This document shows, in pieces, positions 17,041-25,931 of a stretch of 64,000 nt of DNA. The translations under genes and the position numbers were made by a program. The stretch comes from Rhizobacter sp. (GTDB lineage: Bacteria > Pseudomonadota > Gammaproteobacteria > Burkholderiales > Burkholderiaceae_C). Location of the stretch: NCBI GenBank assembly GCA_019635355.1, contig JAHBZQ010000001.1, positions 1,798,001 to 1,862,000 of the forward strand, read 5' to 3'. Each line of letters begins with the position of its first letter. Position 1 is the first letter of the stretch. Under the pieces are notes generated by a model. That model ran no database searches and had not been told where the DNA came from. It was given only the letters and a program-made list of their open reading frames with translations.

Positions 17041-18263
17041 ACAACCGCCACCACGACCTCGACGCCTGGGTCGACGAGCACTTCAACGAAGAGGTGCGCT
17101 TCCTGCAAGCGCTGGTGCAGGTGCCCACCGACACGCCACCGGGCAACAACGCCCCGCACGCCGAGCGCACCGCCGAGCTGCTGCTGGCCTTCGACATGGA
17201 GGCCGAGCGCCACCCCGTGCCGGAAGACGAGGTGCGGGCCTATGGCCTGCAGTCGATCACCAACCTGATCGTGCGCCGCGCCTATGGCGAGGGCAAAACC
17301 ATCGCCCTCAACGCCCACGGCGACGTGGTGCCGCCCGGCGAAGGCTGGGTGCACGACCCGTATGGCGGCGAGGTCGAAGACGGCAAGCTTTACGGCCGCG
17401 CGTCGGCGGTGAGCAAGAGCGACTTCGCCACCTTCACCTTCGCCGTGCGCGCCCTCGAATCGCTGGGCGCGCCGCTCCAGGGCGGCGTGGAGCTGCACTT
17501 CACCTATGACGAAGAATTCGGCGGCGAGCTCGGCCCGGGTTGGCTGCTGAAGCATGGCCTCACGAAGCCCGACTACCTCATCGCCGCCGGCTTCAGCTAC
17601 GAGGTCGTCACCGCGCACAACGGCTGCCTGCAGATGGAAGTCACGGTGCACGGCAAGATGGCGCACGCGGCGATTCCCACGACCGGCGTCGATGCCTTGC
17701 AAGGCGCGGTGGCGATCCTCAACGCGCTCTACGCGCAGAACGCGCTCTACAAGCAAACGACGTCGAAGGTGAAGGGCATCACCCACCCCTACCTCAACGT
17801 GGGCCGCATCGAAGGCGGCACCAACACCAACGTCGTGCCGGGCAAGGTGGTGCTGAAGCTCGACCGCCGCATGATCCCCGAGGAAGACCCGGTCGCGGTC
17901 GAAGCCAGCATCCGCCAGGTGATCGCCGAGGCCGCCGCGTGCTACCCCGGCATCACGGTCGACATCAAGCGCCTGCTGCTCGCGCAGTCGTTGAAGCCAC
18001 TGCCCGGCAACAAGCCGCTGGTCGAGGCGCTGCAGAAGAACGCGCAGGCGGTGTTCGGCGAAGCCATCCCGGCGATGGGCACGCCGCTCTACACCGACGT
18101 GCGCCTCTACTGCGCCCAGGGCATCCCCGCTGTCATCTACGGCGCGGGGCCGCGTACCGTGCTGGAGTCCAATGCCAAGCGCGCCGACGAGCACCTGGTG
18201 CTCGAAGACCTGCGCCGGGCCACCAAGGTGGTCGCCCGCACGCTCTACGACCTGCTGAGCTGA
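17037..18263 (+). CDS. M20 family metallohydrolase of unknown substrate in the purine operon
   Basis: A 408-residue ArgE/DapE/CPG2-like hydrolase. Metal-site segments are NAHGDVVPPGEGW, the bridging Asp region YGRASAVSKSDFATF, TYDEEFGG with the catalytic Glu, and RADEHL near the end. A lid domain occupies about 190-300 (VHGKMAHAAIP). The start overlaps the fusion gene stop by 4 nt. The position suggests action on a ureido or carbamoyl intermediate after allantoate, such as ureidoglycolate or ureidoglycine, but peptide or amide substrates cannot be excluded. No ureidoglycolate lyase is visible. Confidence 0.85.
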   Translation: MNNRHHDLDAWVDEHFNEEVRFLQALVQVPTDTPPGNNAPHAERTAELLLAFDMEAERHPVPEDEVRAYGLQSITNLIVRRAYGEGKTIALNAHGDVVPPGEGWVHDPYGGEVEDGKLYGRASAVSKSDFATFTFAVRALESLGAPLQGGVELHFTYDEEFGGELGPGWLLKHGLTKPDYLIAAGFSYEVVTAHNGCLQMEVTVHGKMAHAAIPTTGVDALQGAVAILNALYAQNALYKQTTSKVKGITHPYLNVGRIEGGTNTNVVPGKVVLKLDRRMIPEEDPVAVEASIRQVIAEAAACYPGITVDIKRLLLAQSLKPLPGNKPLVEALQKNAQAVFGEAIPAMGTPLYTDVRLYCAQGIPAVIYGAGPRTVLESNAKRADEHLVLEDLRRATKVVARTLYDLLS

Positions 18264-18266
18264 CCC

Positions 18267-19793
18267 ATGCTCCGACTCGAACTCTCAAAGCTCAGCAAGA
18301 CCTACCCCGCCGTCAAGGCCAACGACCAGGTGAGCCTGCGCGTGAAGCCGGGCGAGATCCACGCCGTGCTGGGCGAAAACGGCGCGGGCAAGTCCACGCT
18401 GATGAAGATGATCTACGGCGCCGTGCGGCCGGATGAAGGCGAGATCCGCTGGAACGGCGAGCCGGTGCAGGTGCGCTCGCCCGCCGAGGCGCGGGCGCTC
18501 GGCATCAGCATGGTGTTCCAGCACTTCAGCCTCTTCGACACGCTCACCGCGGCCGAGAACGTGTGGCTGGGTCTCGACAAGTCGCTCTCGCTCGCCGAGG
18601 TCATCGAACGCATCACGAAGGTCTCGAAGGACTACGGCCTCGACGTGGAGCCGCTGCGCCCGGTGCACACGCTCTCGGTCGGCGAACGCCAGCGCGTCGA
18701 GATCGTGCGCGCGTTGATGACGAATCCGAAGCTCCTGATCCTCGACGAGCCCACCTCGGTGCTCACGCCGCAGGCAGTCGAGACGCTCTTCGTCACGCTG
18801 CGCAAGCTCGCGAGCGAAGGCTGCAGCATCCTCTACATCAGCCACAAGCTCGACGAGATCCGCGCGCTGTGCCACCACTGCACGGTGCTGCGCGCCGGCC
18901 GTGTCACCGGCGAGGTCGACCCGACGCAGGAGACCAACGCCAGCCTCTCGCGCCTCATGATCGGCGCCGAGCCGCCCCAGCTCAAGCACGAGCCGCGCAC
19001 GCCCGGCGAGGTGGTGCTGGCGGTGCGCGAGCTCACGCTGCCCAAGCTCGACCAATTCGGCATGAGCCTGCAGGGCATTGGCTTCGAAGTGCGCGCCGGT
19101 GAGATCGTCGGCATCGCCGGGGTCTCGGGCAACGGTCAGCAGGAGCTGATGGCCGCGCTCTCGGGCGAAGACACCCGCGCCGCCGCCGCGAGCATCCAGC
19201 TTTTCGGCCAGCCCATCGCGCACAAGCCGCCGCAGGTGCGCCGCGCGGCGGGCCTGCACTTCGTGCCGGAAGAGCGCCTCGGCCGCGGCGCTGTGCCCAC
19301 GCTCTCGCTCGCGCAGAACACACTGCTCACCCGCACCGAAGCGGTGGGCCGGGGCGGCTGGCTGCGCACGGGTCAGGTGCGGGCGCTGGCGCAATCGCTC
19401 ATCGAGCGCTTCAACGTCAAGGCCGGCGGGCCCGATGCGGCGGCCAAGAGCCTCTCGGGCGGCAACCTGCAGAAGTTCCTCGTCGGCCGCGAGATCGACG
19501 CGAAGCCGAAGCTGCTCATCGTCTCGCAACCCACCTGGGGCGTGGACGTGGGCGCCGCCGCGCAGATCCGCGGCGAGCTGCTCGCGCTGCGCGACGCGGG
19601 CTGCGCGCTGCTGGTGGTGAGCGAGGAGCTCGACGAGCTCTTCGAGATCAGCGACCGGCTGCTCGTGATCGCCCAAGGCCGCATGTCACCCTCCATCGCC
19701 ACGCGCGATGCCACCATTCCCCAGATCGGCGCCTGGATGTCGGGGCTCTGGACCCAAGAACCCAGCCAAGAGAGCACCCATGCTGAAGCTTGA
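18267..19793 (+). CDS. BMP-type nucleoside/purine ABC transporter, double ATPase subunit
   Basis: A 508-residue protein with two fused ABC domains, of the YufO/NupA/RbsA type. The first half has GENGAGKSTLMK (Walker A), the LSVGERQRVEIVRAL signature and LLILDEPTSVL. The second half has a degenerate Walker A around SGNGQQELM, signature LSGGNLQKFLVG and LLIVSQPTWGVDVG. It energises import through the two permeases encoded next. It starts 3 nt after the M20 gene and overlaps the first permease by 14 nt. Purines, nucleosides or allantoin are likely substrates from context. Confidence 0.92.
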   Translation: MLRLELSKLSKTYPAVKANDQVSLRVKPGEIHAVLGENGAGKSTLMKMIYGAVRPDEGEIRWNGEPVQVRSPAEARALGISMVFQHFSLFDTLTAAENVWLGLDKSLSLAEVIERITKVSKDYGLDVEPLRPVHTLSVGERQRVEIVRALMTNPKLLILDEPTSVLTPQAVETLFVTLRKLASEGCSILYISHKLDEIRALCHHCTVLRAGRVTGEVDPTQETNASLSRLMIGAEPPQLKHEPRTPGEVVLAVRELTLPKLDQFGMSLQGIGFEVRAGEIVGIAGVSGNGQQELMAALSGEDTRAAAASIQLFGQPIAHKPPQVRRAAGLHFVPEERLGRGAVPTLSLAQNTLLTRTEAVGRGGWLRTGQVRALAQSLIERFNVKAGGPDAAAKSLSGGNLQKFLVGREIDAKPKLLIVSQPTWGVDVGAAAQIRGELLALRDAGCALLVVSEELDELFEISDRLLVIAQGRMSPSIATRDATIPQIGAWMSGLWTQEPSQESTHAEA

Positions 19794-20859
19794 GACCCGG
19801 CCCGAGCCGAGCCGGTGGATGTCGGTGCTGTCGCCGCTCCTGGCGCTCGCCATCACGGTGCTCATCGGCGTCGTGCTCTTCGCCCTGCTGGGCAAGGACC
19901 CGCTGCGCGGCCTGCAGGCCTTCTTCGTGGAGCCGGTGAAGAGCGTCTATGCGCTGACCGAACTCGCGATGAAAGCCACACCGCTGCTGCTGATCGCGCT
20001 CGGCCTCGCGGTGTGCTTCCGCTCCAACGTGTGGAACATCGGTGCCGAAGGCCAGTTCATCCTCGGCGCCATCTTCGCGAGCGGCGTGGCCATGATGGCC
20101 GGCAAGGACACGAGCCGCCTCATCGTCGTGGCCATCCTGCTGGCCGGGGTGCTGGGCGGCATGCTGTGGGCGGGCATCGTCGCCTTCCTGCGCGACAAGG
20201 CGAATGCGAGCGAGATCCTCGTGAGCCTGATGCTGGTCTATGTGGCCGACATGGTGCTGAGCTACCTCGTCTACGGGCCCTGGAAAGACCCGAACGGCTA
20301 CAACTTCCCGCAGACCATCAACTTCCTCGCCGTCACGCAGATCCCCAGGCTGGCCACTGGCTTTCGCGTGAACATCGGCCTGCTCATTGCGCTGGCCTGC
20401 GTGGGGCTCTTCTGGCTCTTCCTCTTCCGCAGCTACGCGGGCTACCAGCTGCAGGTGGGCGGGCTCGCACCGGCTGCGGCACGTTACGCCGGCTTCTCGT
20501 CGCGCAAGGCGCTGTGGACGGCGTTGCTGCTCTCGGGCGGCATGGCGGGCCTGGCCGGTGCGTTGGAGGCGGCCGGGCCGCTCGGTCAGCTCACGCCGCA
20601 CGTGCCGGCGGGCTACGGCTTCGCGGCGATCATCGTCGCCTTCGTCGGGCGGCTGCACCCAGTGGGCATCGTGTTCTCGGCCATCCTCATGAGCATGTTC
20701 TACATCGGCGGCGAGCTGGCGCAGTCGCGCCTGGGGCTGCCCAAGTCGCTCACCGGCGTGTTCCAGGGCCTGCTGCTCTTCACGCTGCTGGCGTGTGACA
20801 CGCTCATCCACTACCGCGTGCGCTGGGTCTCGCGCCACGCCACCCCGCGAGCCGCCTGA
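19780..20859 (+). CDS. BMP-type ABC transporter permease 1
   Basis: A 359-residue inner-membrane subunit of the BPD_transp_2 family with about nine to ten hydrophobic segments. Family landmarks are ALGLAVCFRSNVWNIGAEGQ, the EAA-like DKANASEILVSLML, and AGYGFAAIIVAFVGRLHP. The start at 19780 overlaps the ATPase gene by 14 nt. The stop shares one base with the start of permease 2 (TGATG), which implies translational coupling and equal expression of the two membrane subunits. Confidence 0.93.
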   Translation: MLKLETRPEPSRWMSVLSPLLALAITVLIGVVLFALLGKDPLRGLQAFFVEPVKSVYALTELAMKATPLLLIALGLAVCFRSNVWNIGAEGQFILGAIFASGVAMMAGKDTSRLIVVAILLAGVLGGMLWAGIVAFLRDKANASEILVSLMLVYVADMVLSYLVYGPWKDPNGYNFPQTINFLAVTQIPRLATGFRVNIGLLIALACVGLFWLFLFRSYAGYQLQVGGLAPAAARYAGFSSRKALWTALLLSGGMAGLAGALEAAGPLGQLTPHVPAGYGFAAIIVAFVGRLHPVGIVFSAILMSMFYIGGELAQSRLGLPKSLTGVFQGLLLFTLLACDTLIHYRVRWVSRHATPRAA

Positions 20860-21779
20860 TGGACGCCTTCGCCCTGCTCATCGCCGCCACGCTCAACGCG
20901 GGCACCGTGATCGCCTTCGCCGCACTCGGCCTGCTCATCAACGAGCGCTCGGGCATCGTCAACCTCGGGGCCGAGGGCATGATGCTCGTGGCCGCCATCG
21001 CGGGCTTCGCCGCGGCGGTGCACACCGGCAGCCCGTGGGTGGGCCTGGCGGCCGGCGCGCTCGCGGGCGCGCTGCTGGCCGCCGTCTTCGGCGTGCTGGT
21101 GATCTGGCTCAACACCAACCAATACGCCACCGGCCTCGCGCTCAGCCTCTTCGGCACCGGCTTCTCGGCGTTCATCGGCATCCGCTACACGCAGGAGCGG
21201 CTGCCCGAGCGGCCGCCGCTGCACATCCCGGTGCTCGGCGACATCCCGTTCATCGGGCCGGCCCTCTTCCGCCAGCATGCGATGGTGTACGTCGCCATCG
21301 CGCTCACGATCGCCCTCGCCTGGTTTCTCTACCGCTCACGCGCGGGGCTCGTGCTGCGGGCGGTGGGCGAGTCGCCCGAGTCGGCGCATGCGCTGGGCTA
21401 CCCGGTGCGGCGCATCCGCCTGCTCGCGGTGATGGTGGGCGGCGCGCTGTGCGGCATCTCGGGCGCCTACATCTCCACCGTCTACACGCCGCTGTGGGTG
21501 GAAGGCATGGTGGCCGGCAAGGGCTGGATCGCGCTCGCGCTCACCACCTTCGCCACCTGGCGCCCGGCACGGGTATTGCTCGGTGCCTACCTGTTCGGCG
21601 GCGTGACCATGCTGCAGTTCCACCTGCAAGGCGAAGGCGTGCAGATCTCGAGCCAGTTGCTGACCATGCTGCCCTACCTGGCCACCATCGTCGTGCTGGT
21701 GCTGATCTCGCGCAACGCCACCTGGATCCGCGTGAACATGCCGGCCTCGCTGGGCAAGCCGTTCTTTCCTGGGAGTTGA
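20859..21779 (+). CDS. BMP-type ABC transporter permease 2
   Basis: A 306-residue BPD_transp_2 family permease with about eight hydrophobic segments. Landmarks are AALGLLINERSGIVNLGAEG, NQYATGLALSLFGTG and GKGWIALALTTFATWRP. It pairs with permease 1 to form the channel. It is translationally coupled upstream, and a 73-nt gap with a short GC hairpin separates it from the binding-protein gene, which may allow the binding protein to be made in excess. Confidence 0.93.
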   Translation: MDAFALLIAATLNAGTVIAFAALGLLINERSGIVNLGAEGMMLVAAIAGFAAAVHTGSPWVGLAAGALAGALLAAVFGVLVIWLNTNQYATGLALSLFGTGFSAFIGIRYTQERLPERPPLHIPVLGDIPFIGPALFRQHAMVYVAIALTIALAWFLYRSRAGLVLRAVGESPESAHALGYPVRRIRLLAVMVGGALCGISGAYISTVYTPLWVEGMVAGKGWIALALTTFATWRPARVLLGAYLFGGVTMLQFHLQGEGVQISSQLLTMLPYLATIVVLVLISRNATWIRVNMPASLGKPFFPGS

Positions 21780-21852
21780 TAATCCGAGGTGCTGTTCTCG
21801 CACCCTGTTTGCCTGCGCCACAAGCGCAGTTCCTTCATCTGGAGAAGAAGAC

Positions 21853-23010
21853 ATGACCTCATCCTCTAAACGTTCCCTGCTGAAGATCGCAGGGTGGAGC
21901 ACCCTCGCAGCGGCCGCTGCGCTGGTGGGCTGCGGCAAGAAGGAAGAAGCGGCACCGCCGGCGGCCTCGGCGCCGGTGGCCGCCTCGGCCCCGGCCAAGC
22001 CGGCCCCGCTGAAGATCGCCTTCGCCTACATCGGCCCGGTGGGCGACGGCGGCTGGACCTTCGCGCACGACAACGGCCGCAAGGCCATCGAGAAGGAATT
22101 CGGCGACCGCGTGCAGACGAGCTTCGTCGAAAACGTGCCCGAAGCCGCCGACGCCGAGCGGGTCTTCCGCGACATGATCGGCCAGGGCAACAAGCTCATC
22201 TTCGGCACCACCTTCGGCTACATGGACTCCATGCTCAAGGTCGCCCCGGAAGCGAAGGACGTGAAGTTCGAGCACGCCACCGGCTTCAAGACCGCCGAGA
22301 ACATGCGGACCTACGACAGCCGCACCTACGAAGGCGCCTACATGGCCGGCATCATCGCGGGCGCGATGACCAAGACCAACACGCTGGGCGTGGTGGGCTC
22401 GGTGCCCATCCCCGAGGTGATCCGCAACATCAACAGCTTCACGCTCGGTGCACAGTCGGTGAACCCGAAGATCAAGACCAAGGTGGTCTGGGTCAACAAG
22501 TGGTTCGACCCGCCGAAGGAAACCGAAGCCGCGCAGTCGCTGCTCAATGGCGGCGCCGACGTGCTGTTCCAGAACACCGACTCGTCCGCCGTGCTCAAGA
22601 CCGCCGGCAAGGCCGGCAAGTACGCCTTCGGCTGGGACAGCGACATGTCGTCGTACTCGCCTGAAGCGCACCTGGCCTCGTCGATCATCAACTGGGCCCC
22701 GTACTACATCAAGGCCACCAAGGATGCGCTCGAAGGCACCTGGACGACCGGCGCGGTGTGGTGGGGTGTGAAGGAAGGCGCGATCGACATCGTGTCGATC
22801 TCCGACAAGGTGCCCGCCGAGATCAAGACCAAGGTCGAGACGGTGAAGGCCGGCCTGAAAGACGGCAGCTTCGCGATCTGGAAGGGCCCCATCCTCGGCC
22901 AGGACGGCAAGGAAGTGGTCAAGAAAGACGAGACCGCCGACGACAAGTTCCTGAGCGGCGTCAACTTCTACGTGAAGGGCGTCGAAGGCAAGGTGCCGGG
23001 CGCGAAGTAA
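21853..23010 (+). CDS. BMP-family substrate-binding lipoprotein
   Basis: A 385-residue lipoprotein with lipobox LVGC near residue 31 and a Pro/Ala-rich linker, then a PnrA/Med-like BMP domain. Signatures are FAYIGPVGDGGWTFAHDNGR, TTFGYMDSM, GAYMAGIIAGAM, WVNKWFDPPKET and YAFGWDSDMS. It probably delivers nucleosides or purine derivatives to the ABC transporter encoded just upstream. It has a good GGAG ribosome site and is followed by a strong intrinsic terminator-like hairpin. It is clearly related to the orphan binding protein at 25932. Confidence 0.93.
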   Translation: MTSSSKRSLLKIAGWSTLAAAAALVGCGKKEEAAPPAASAPVAASAPAKPAPLKIAFAYIGPVGDGGWTFAHDNGRKAIEKEFGDRVQTSFVENVPEAADAERVFRDMIGQGNKLIFGTTFGYMDSMLKVAPEAKDVKFEHATGFKTAENMRTYDSRTYEGAYMAGIIAGAMTKTNTLGVVGSVPIPEVIRNINSFTLGAQSVNPKIKTKVVWVNKWFDPPKETEAAQSLLNGGADVLFQNTDSSAVLKTAGKAGKYAFGWDSDMSSYSPEAHLASSIINWAPYYIKATKDALEGTWTTGAVWWGVKEGAIDIVSISDKVPAEIKTKVETVKAGLKDGSFAIWKGPILGQDGKEVVKKDETADDKFLSGVNFYVKGVEGKVPGAK

Positions 23011-23031
23011 GCGCACGGCCCACGCCATGAC

Positions 23032-23058
23032 GAAGGCCGCCACGTGCGGCCTTCTTTG
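23032..23058 (+). terminator. intrinsic terminator after the BMP binding-protein gene
   Basis: GAAGGCCGC (23032-23040), a 5-nt loop, GCGGCCTTC (23046-23054), then TTTG. The 9-bp perfect stem ends the transporter unit or reduces read-through into the Rieske gene, whose ATG is at 23065. Confidence 0.75.
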
Positions 23059-23064
23059 CTCAAG

Positions 23065-24057
23065 ATGATCGAATCGACCCTCTGGCACCCGGTGGCCGCA
23101 AGCGTTGCGCTCGTGGCCGACCTGCCGCTGCCCGTGCGCCTGCTCTCGCAGGACTTCGCGCTCTGGCGCGACGCGAGCGGCACGGCCCACGCCTTCCCCG
23201 ACCAGTGCCCGCACCGCGGCACGCGGCTCTCACTCGGGCGGGTGCTGCACGGCGAGGCGGGCTCGCGGCTGGAGTGCCCGTACCACGGCTGGCAGTTCGA
23301 CGCCACCGGCCAGTGCCGCCACATTCCCGCGCTGCCGGCGTTCACGCCCCCGGCCACGCACGCGGTGTGCACGCACGAGATCCAGGAGCGGCACGGCCTC
23401 GTCTGGCTGCGCCTGCAAGCCGGCGACGCCGCACCGCCCGCCTTCGCCGCGGAGACCGAGCCCCACCTGCGCAAGCTGCTCTGCGGCCCCTACGACGTGC
23501 AGGCCAGCGCGCCACGCATCGTCGAGAACTTCCTCGACCTCGCGCACTTCGGCTTCGTGCACGACGGCTGGCTCGGCGACCGGGGCCACGCCACGCTCGC
23601 CGACTACCGCATCGAGACCACGCCGCAAGGCTTCATCGCCCACGGCTGCACCGCCTGGCAACCGCAGAGCAATCGGCTGTCGACCCAAGGCAGCCAGGTC
23701 GAATACCGCTACGAGCTGACCGGCCCCTACAGCGCTCAGCTCACCAAGCTGCCGCAGGCCCAGGCCGGTTACCAAGACGTGATCGGCCTCTATGTCTGCC
23801 CGGTCGACCCCGAGCGCAGCCGCGTGTGGTTCCGCCTCGCGGTGACCGATTTCGATTCGGACGACGCGCAGCTGCGCGCCTTTCAAGACACCATCTTCCG
23901 GCAAGACCAGCCCGTGCTCGAATCGCAAAGCCCCAAGCGCCTGCCGCTGTCTCTTGGCCCTGGGCACGGCGGCGAGGTGCATTGCGCTGCCGACCGCAGT
24001 TCCGCCGCCTACCGCCGCTTTCTCACCGAACGCGGCATCACCTTTGGAGTGTGCTGA
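23065..24057 (+). CDS. Rieske non-heme iron oxygenase, VanA/HpxD-like, in purine operon
   Basis: A 330-residue oxygenase component. The Rieske [2Fe-2S] cluster is bound by Cys48-Pro-His50 and Cys71-Pro-Tyr-His74. The mononuclear iron region ENFLDLAHFGFVH has Asn155, bridging Asp158, His161 and His166; Asp281 in RQDQPVLESQ is the likely third iron ligand. This pattern is that of vanillate demethylase-like oxygenases. The Klebsiella HpxD subunit, which hydroxylates hypoxanthine, is a Rieske oxygenase found in a comparable context. The stop overlaps the adenine deaminase start (TGATG). I infer a purine substrate, most simply hypoxanthine; no reductase partner is nearby. The ATG at 23065 fits better than an upstream GTG inside the terminator. 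Confidence 0.82.
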   Translation: MIESTLWHPVAASVALVADLPLPVRLLSQDFALWRDASGTAHAFPDQCPHRGTRLSLGRVLHGEAGSRLECPYHGWQFDATGQCRHIPALPAFTPPATHAVCTHEIQERHGLVWLRLQAGDAAPPAFAAETEPHLRKLLCGPYDVQASAPRIVENFLDLAHFGFVHDGWLGDRGHATLADYRIETTPQGFIAHGCTAWQPQSNRLSTQGSQVEYRYELTGPYSAQLTKLPQAQAGYQDVIGLYVCPVDPERSRVWFRLAVTDFDSDDAQLRAFQDTIFRQDQPVLESQSPKRLPLSLGPGHGGEVHCAADRSSAAYRRFLTERGITFGVC

Positions 24058-25103
24058 TGACCACCGCGACACCTGACTTCCGCAAGATCCCGCGCGAGCG
24101 CCTGCCCGAGCTGCTGCGCACCATGCCCAAGACCGAGCTGCACCTGCACATCGAAGGCTCGCTCGAACCCGAGCTGATCTTCCAGCTTGCGCAGCGCAAC
24201 GGCGTGAAGCTCGCCTACCCGAGCGTCGAGGCGCTGCGCGAGGCCTATGCCTTCACCGACCTGCAGAGCTTCCTCGACATCTACTACGCGGGCGCCAGCG
24301 TGCTCTTGAAGGAAGAAGACTTCTTCGACATGGCGATGGCCTACTTCCGCCGCGCCAAGGCCGATAACGTCGTGCACGCCGAACTTTTCTTCGACCCGCA
24401 GACGCACACCGAGCGTGGCGTGAGCTTCGAGACCGTCATCAAGGGCCTCACCCGCGCCTGCGAGACGGCCAGGCGCGAGCTCGGCATGAGCTCGCTCCTC
24501 ATCATGTGCTTCCTGCGCCACCTGAGCGAAGAGGCCGCCTTCGCGACGCTGGAAGACGCCCTGCCCTGGCGCTCGCATTTCGTGGGCGTCGGCCTCGACA
24601 GCGGCGAGCGGGGCAACCCGCCCGAGAAGTTCGCCCGCGTCTATGCCAAGTGCCGCGAGCTGGGCCTGCGCCTCGTCGCGCACGCGGGCGAGGAGGGCCC
24701 GGCCGAGTACATCTGGAACGCGCTCGACGTGCTCCAGGTCGAGCGCATCGACCACGGTGTGCGATGTGTGGAAGACCCGAAGCTCGTGCAGCGCCTCGCG
24801 GCCGAGCGGGTGCCCTTGACCGTGTGCCCGCTGTCGAATGTGAAACTGTGTGTGTTCAAGACGCTCGACCAGCACAACCTCGCGACCCTGCTCGACGCCG
24901 GGCTGTGCGTGACGGTCAACTCCGACGACCCGGCGTATTTCGGCGGTTACATCAACCAGAACTTTCTCGAGACTTTCGAGTCACTCCCCGCGCTCGGGGC
25001 GCGGGAGGCCTACCAACTCGCACTCAACAGCATCGACGCCAGCTTTGCGCCAGCGGTCGACAAACAGGCCTGGCGGCAGCAACTCGCCGGGGTTTTCTCC
25101 TAA
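24057..25103 (+). CDS. add: adenine/adenosine deaminase
   Basis: A 348-residue metal-dependent deaminase of the ADA fold. It has the N-terminal metal pair in KTELHLHIEG (His29, His31), the catalytic HAGEEGP, RIDHGVR, and the DDPAYFGG metal ligand region. From memory, the PQTHTERG, FLRHLSEE and GLDSGERGNPP segments match the Pseudomonas-type enzymes shown to prefer adenine over adenosine, so adenine deaminase may be the better functional name. It converts adenine to hypoxanthine or adenosine to inosine. It is coupled to the Rieske oxygenase by a shared base. Confidence 0.9.
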   Translation: MTTATPDFRKIPRERLPELLRTMPKTELHLHIEGSLEPELIFQLAQRNGVKLAYPSVEALREAYAFTDLQSFLDIYYAGASVLLKEEDFFDMAMAYFRRAKADNVVHAELFFDPQTHTERGVSFETVIKGLTRACETARRELGMSSLLIMCFLRHLSEEAAFATLEDALPWRSHFVGVGLDSGERGNPPEKFARVYAKCRELGLRLVAHAGEEGPAEYIWNALDVLQVERIDHGVRCVEDPKLVQRLAAERVPLTVCPLSNVKLCVFKTLDQHNLATLLDAGLCVTVNSDDPAYFGGYINQNFLETFESLPALGAREAYQLALNSIDASFAPAVDKQAWRQQLAGVFS

Positions 25104-25174
25104 AGGGCGCCCCGTGAAGAAGGAGGCGCCGTCCTACAGACGGCTGTCATCGGGCGGCCCTAACCTTCGCCACC

Positions 25175-25795
25175 ATGTTCGAACACATCCGCGCAGACCT
25201 GCGCAATTACCGGGGCCGCTGGTGGGAGCAGGGTTTCTGGGTCATGCTCGTCTACCGCTTCGGGCGCTGGCGCTACGGCATCAAGCCGGCCGTGATCCGC
25301 AAGCCGCTGTCGCTGCTCTACAAGATCGCCTACAAGTTCGTGCAGATCCTCACCGGCATCGACCTGCCGTGTGAAGTGGAGGTCGGCCGCAACTTCGTCA
25401 TCGACCACTTCGGCGGCATCATCGTCAGCGGTTATGCCAAGTTCGGTGACAACTGCCGCCTGCGCCACGACGTGTGCGTGGGCCTGCGCCACACCGAAGA
25501 GCCCGTGGCACCGGTGATCGGCAGCAACGTCGACATCGGCGCCGGGGCGAAGATCCTGGGCGCCATCACCATCGGCGACAACGTGCTGATCGGCGCCAAC
25601 GCGGTGGTCATCACCGACGTGCCGTCGAACTCCATCGCTGTGGGCGTGCCGGCCAAGATCCAGCCGCGCGTGCCCCGCGAGCAGGAAGGCGAGCTGGCCA
25701 AGAGCCGCGCCGCCGCGCGCGCTGCAGCCGAAGCCAAGGTGCGGCCTCTGGCCGCCGTGGCCCGCACGTCGCTCGGCGCCGACTCGCACCTCTGA
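25175..25795 (+). CDS. serine O-acetyltransferase-like hexapeptide-repeat protein
   Basis: A 206-residue protein. An N-terminal helical region (residues 1-60, WWEQGFWVMLVYRFGRWRYG) leads into left-handed beta-helix repeats (GIIVSGYAKFGDNCRLRHDV, then NVDIGAGAKILGAITIGDNV), with the acceptor-site His in IDHFGG. The C-terminal tail is Ala/Arg rich. Relatives are CysE-like serine acetyltransferases and sugar acetyltransferases. The N-terminal domain is shorter than in classical CysE, so the acceptor is uncertain. It lies at the end of the purine island, 71 nt after the deaminase gene, with no clear functional link. Confidence 0.78.
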   Translation: MFEHIRADLRNYRGRWWEQGFWVMLVYRFGRWRYGIKPAVIRKPLSLLYKIAYKFVQILTGIDLPCEVEVGRNFVIDHFGGIIVSGYAKFGDNCRLRHDVCVGLRHTEEPVAPVIGSNVDIGAGAKILGAITIGDNVLIGANAVVITDVPSNSIAVGVPAKIQPRVPREQEGELAKSRAAARAAAEAKVRPLAAVARTSLGADSHL

Positions 25796-25870
25796 TCCCT
25801 GACACGGCCCGGTCACACCGGGCCCGCGGAGCGCAGCCCGGGACGGGTCTGCGACAATTCGCCCTCCCAG

Positions 25871-25894
25871 CCGCCTGCGTGCCCCCGCAGGCGG
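25871..25894 (+). promoter_or_regulatory. strong leader/terminator hairpin before the second BMP gene
   Basis: CCGCCTGCG (25871-25879), a 6-nt loop and CGCAGGCGG (25886-25894), a 9-bp perfect stem followed by TTCTGCTTTC. It lies 37 nt before the next ATG. It may terminate the acetyltransferase transcript or act in the leader of the BMP gene. Confidence 0.5.
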
Positions 25895-25931
25895 TTCTGC
25901 TTTCAGTCCCGGGGCCATGTAGAGGAACACC

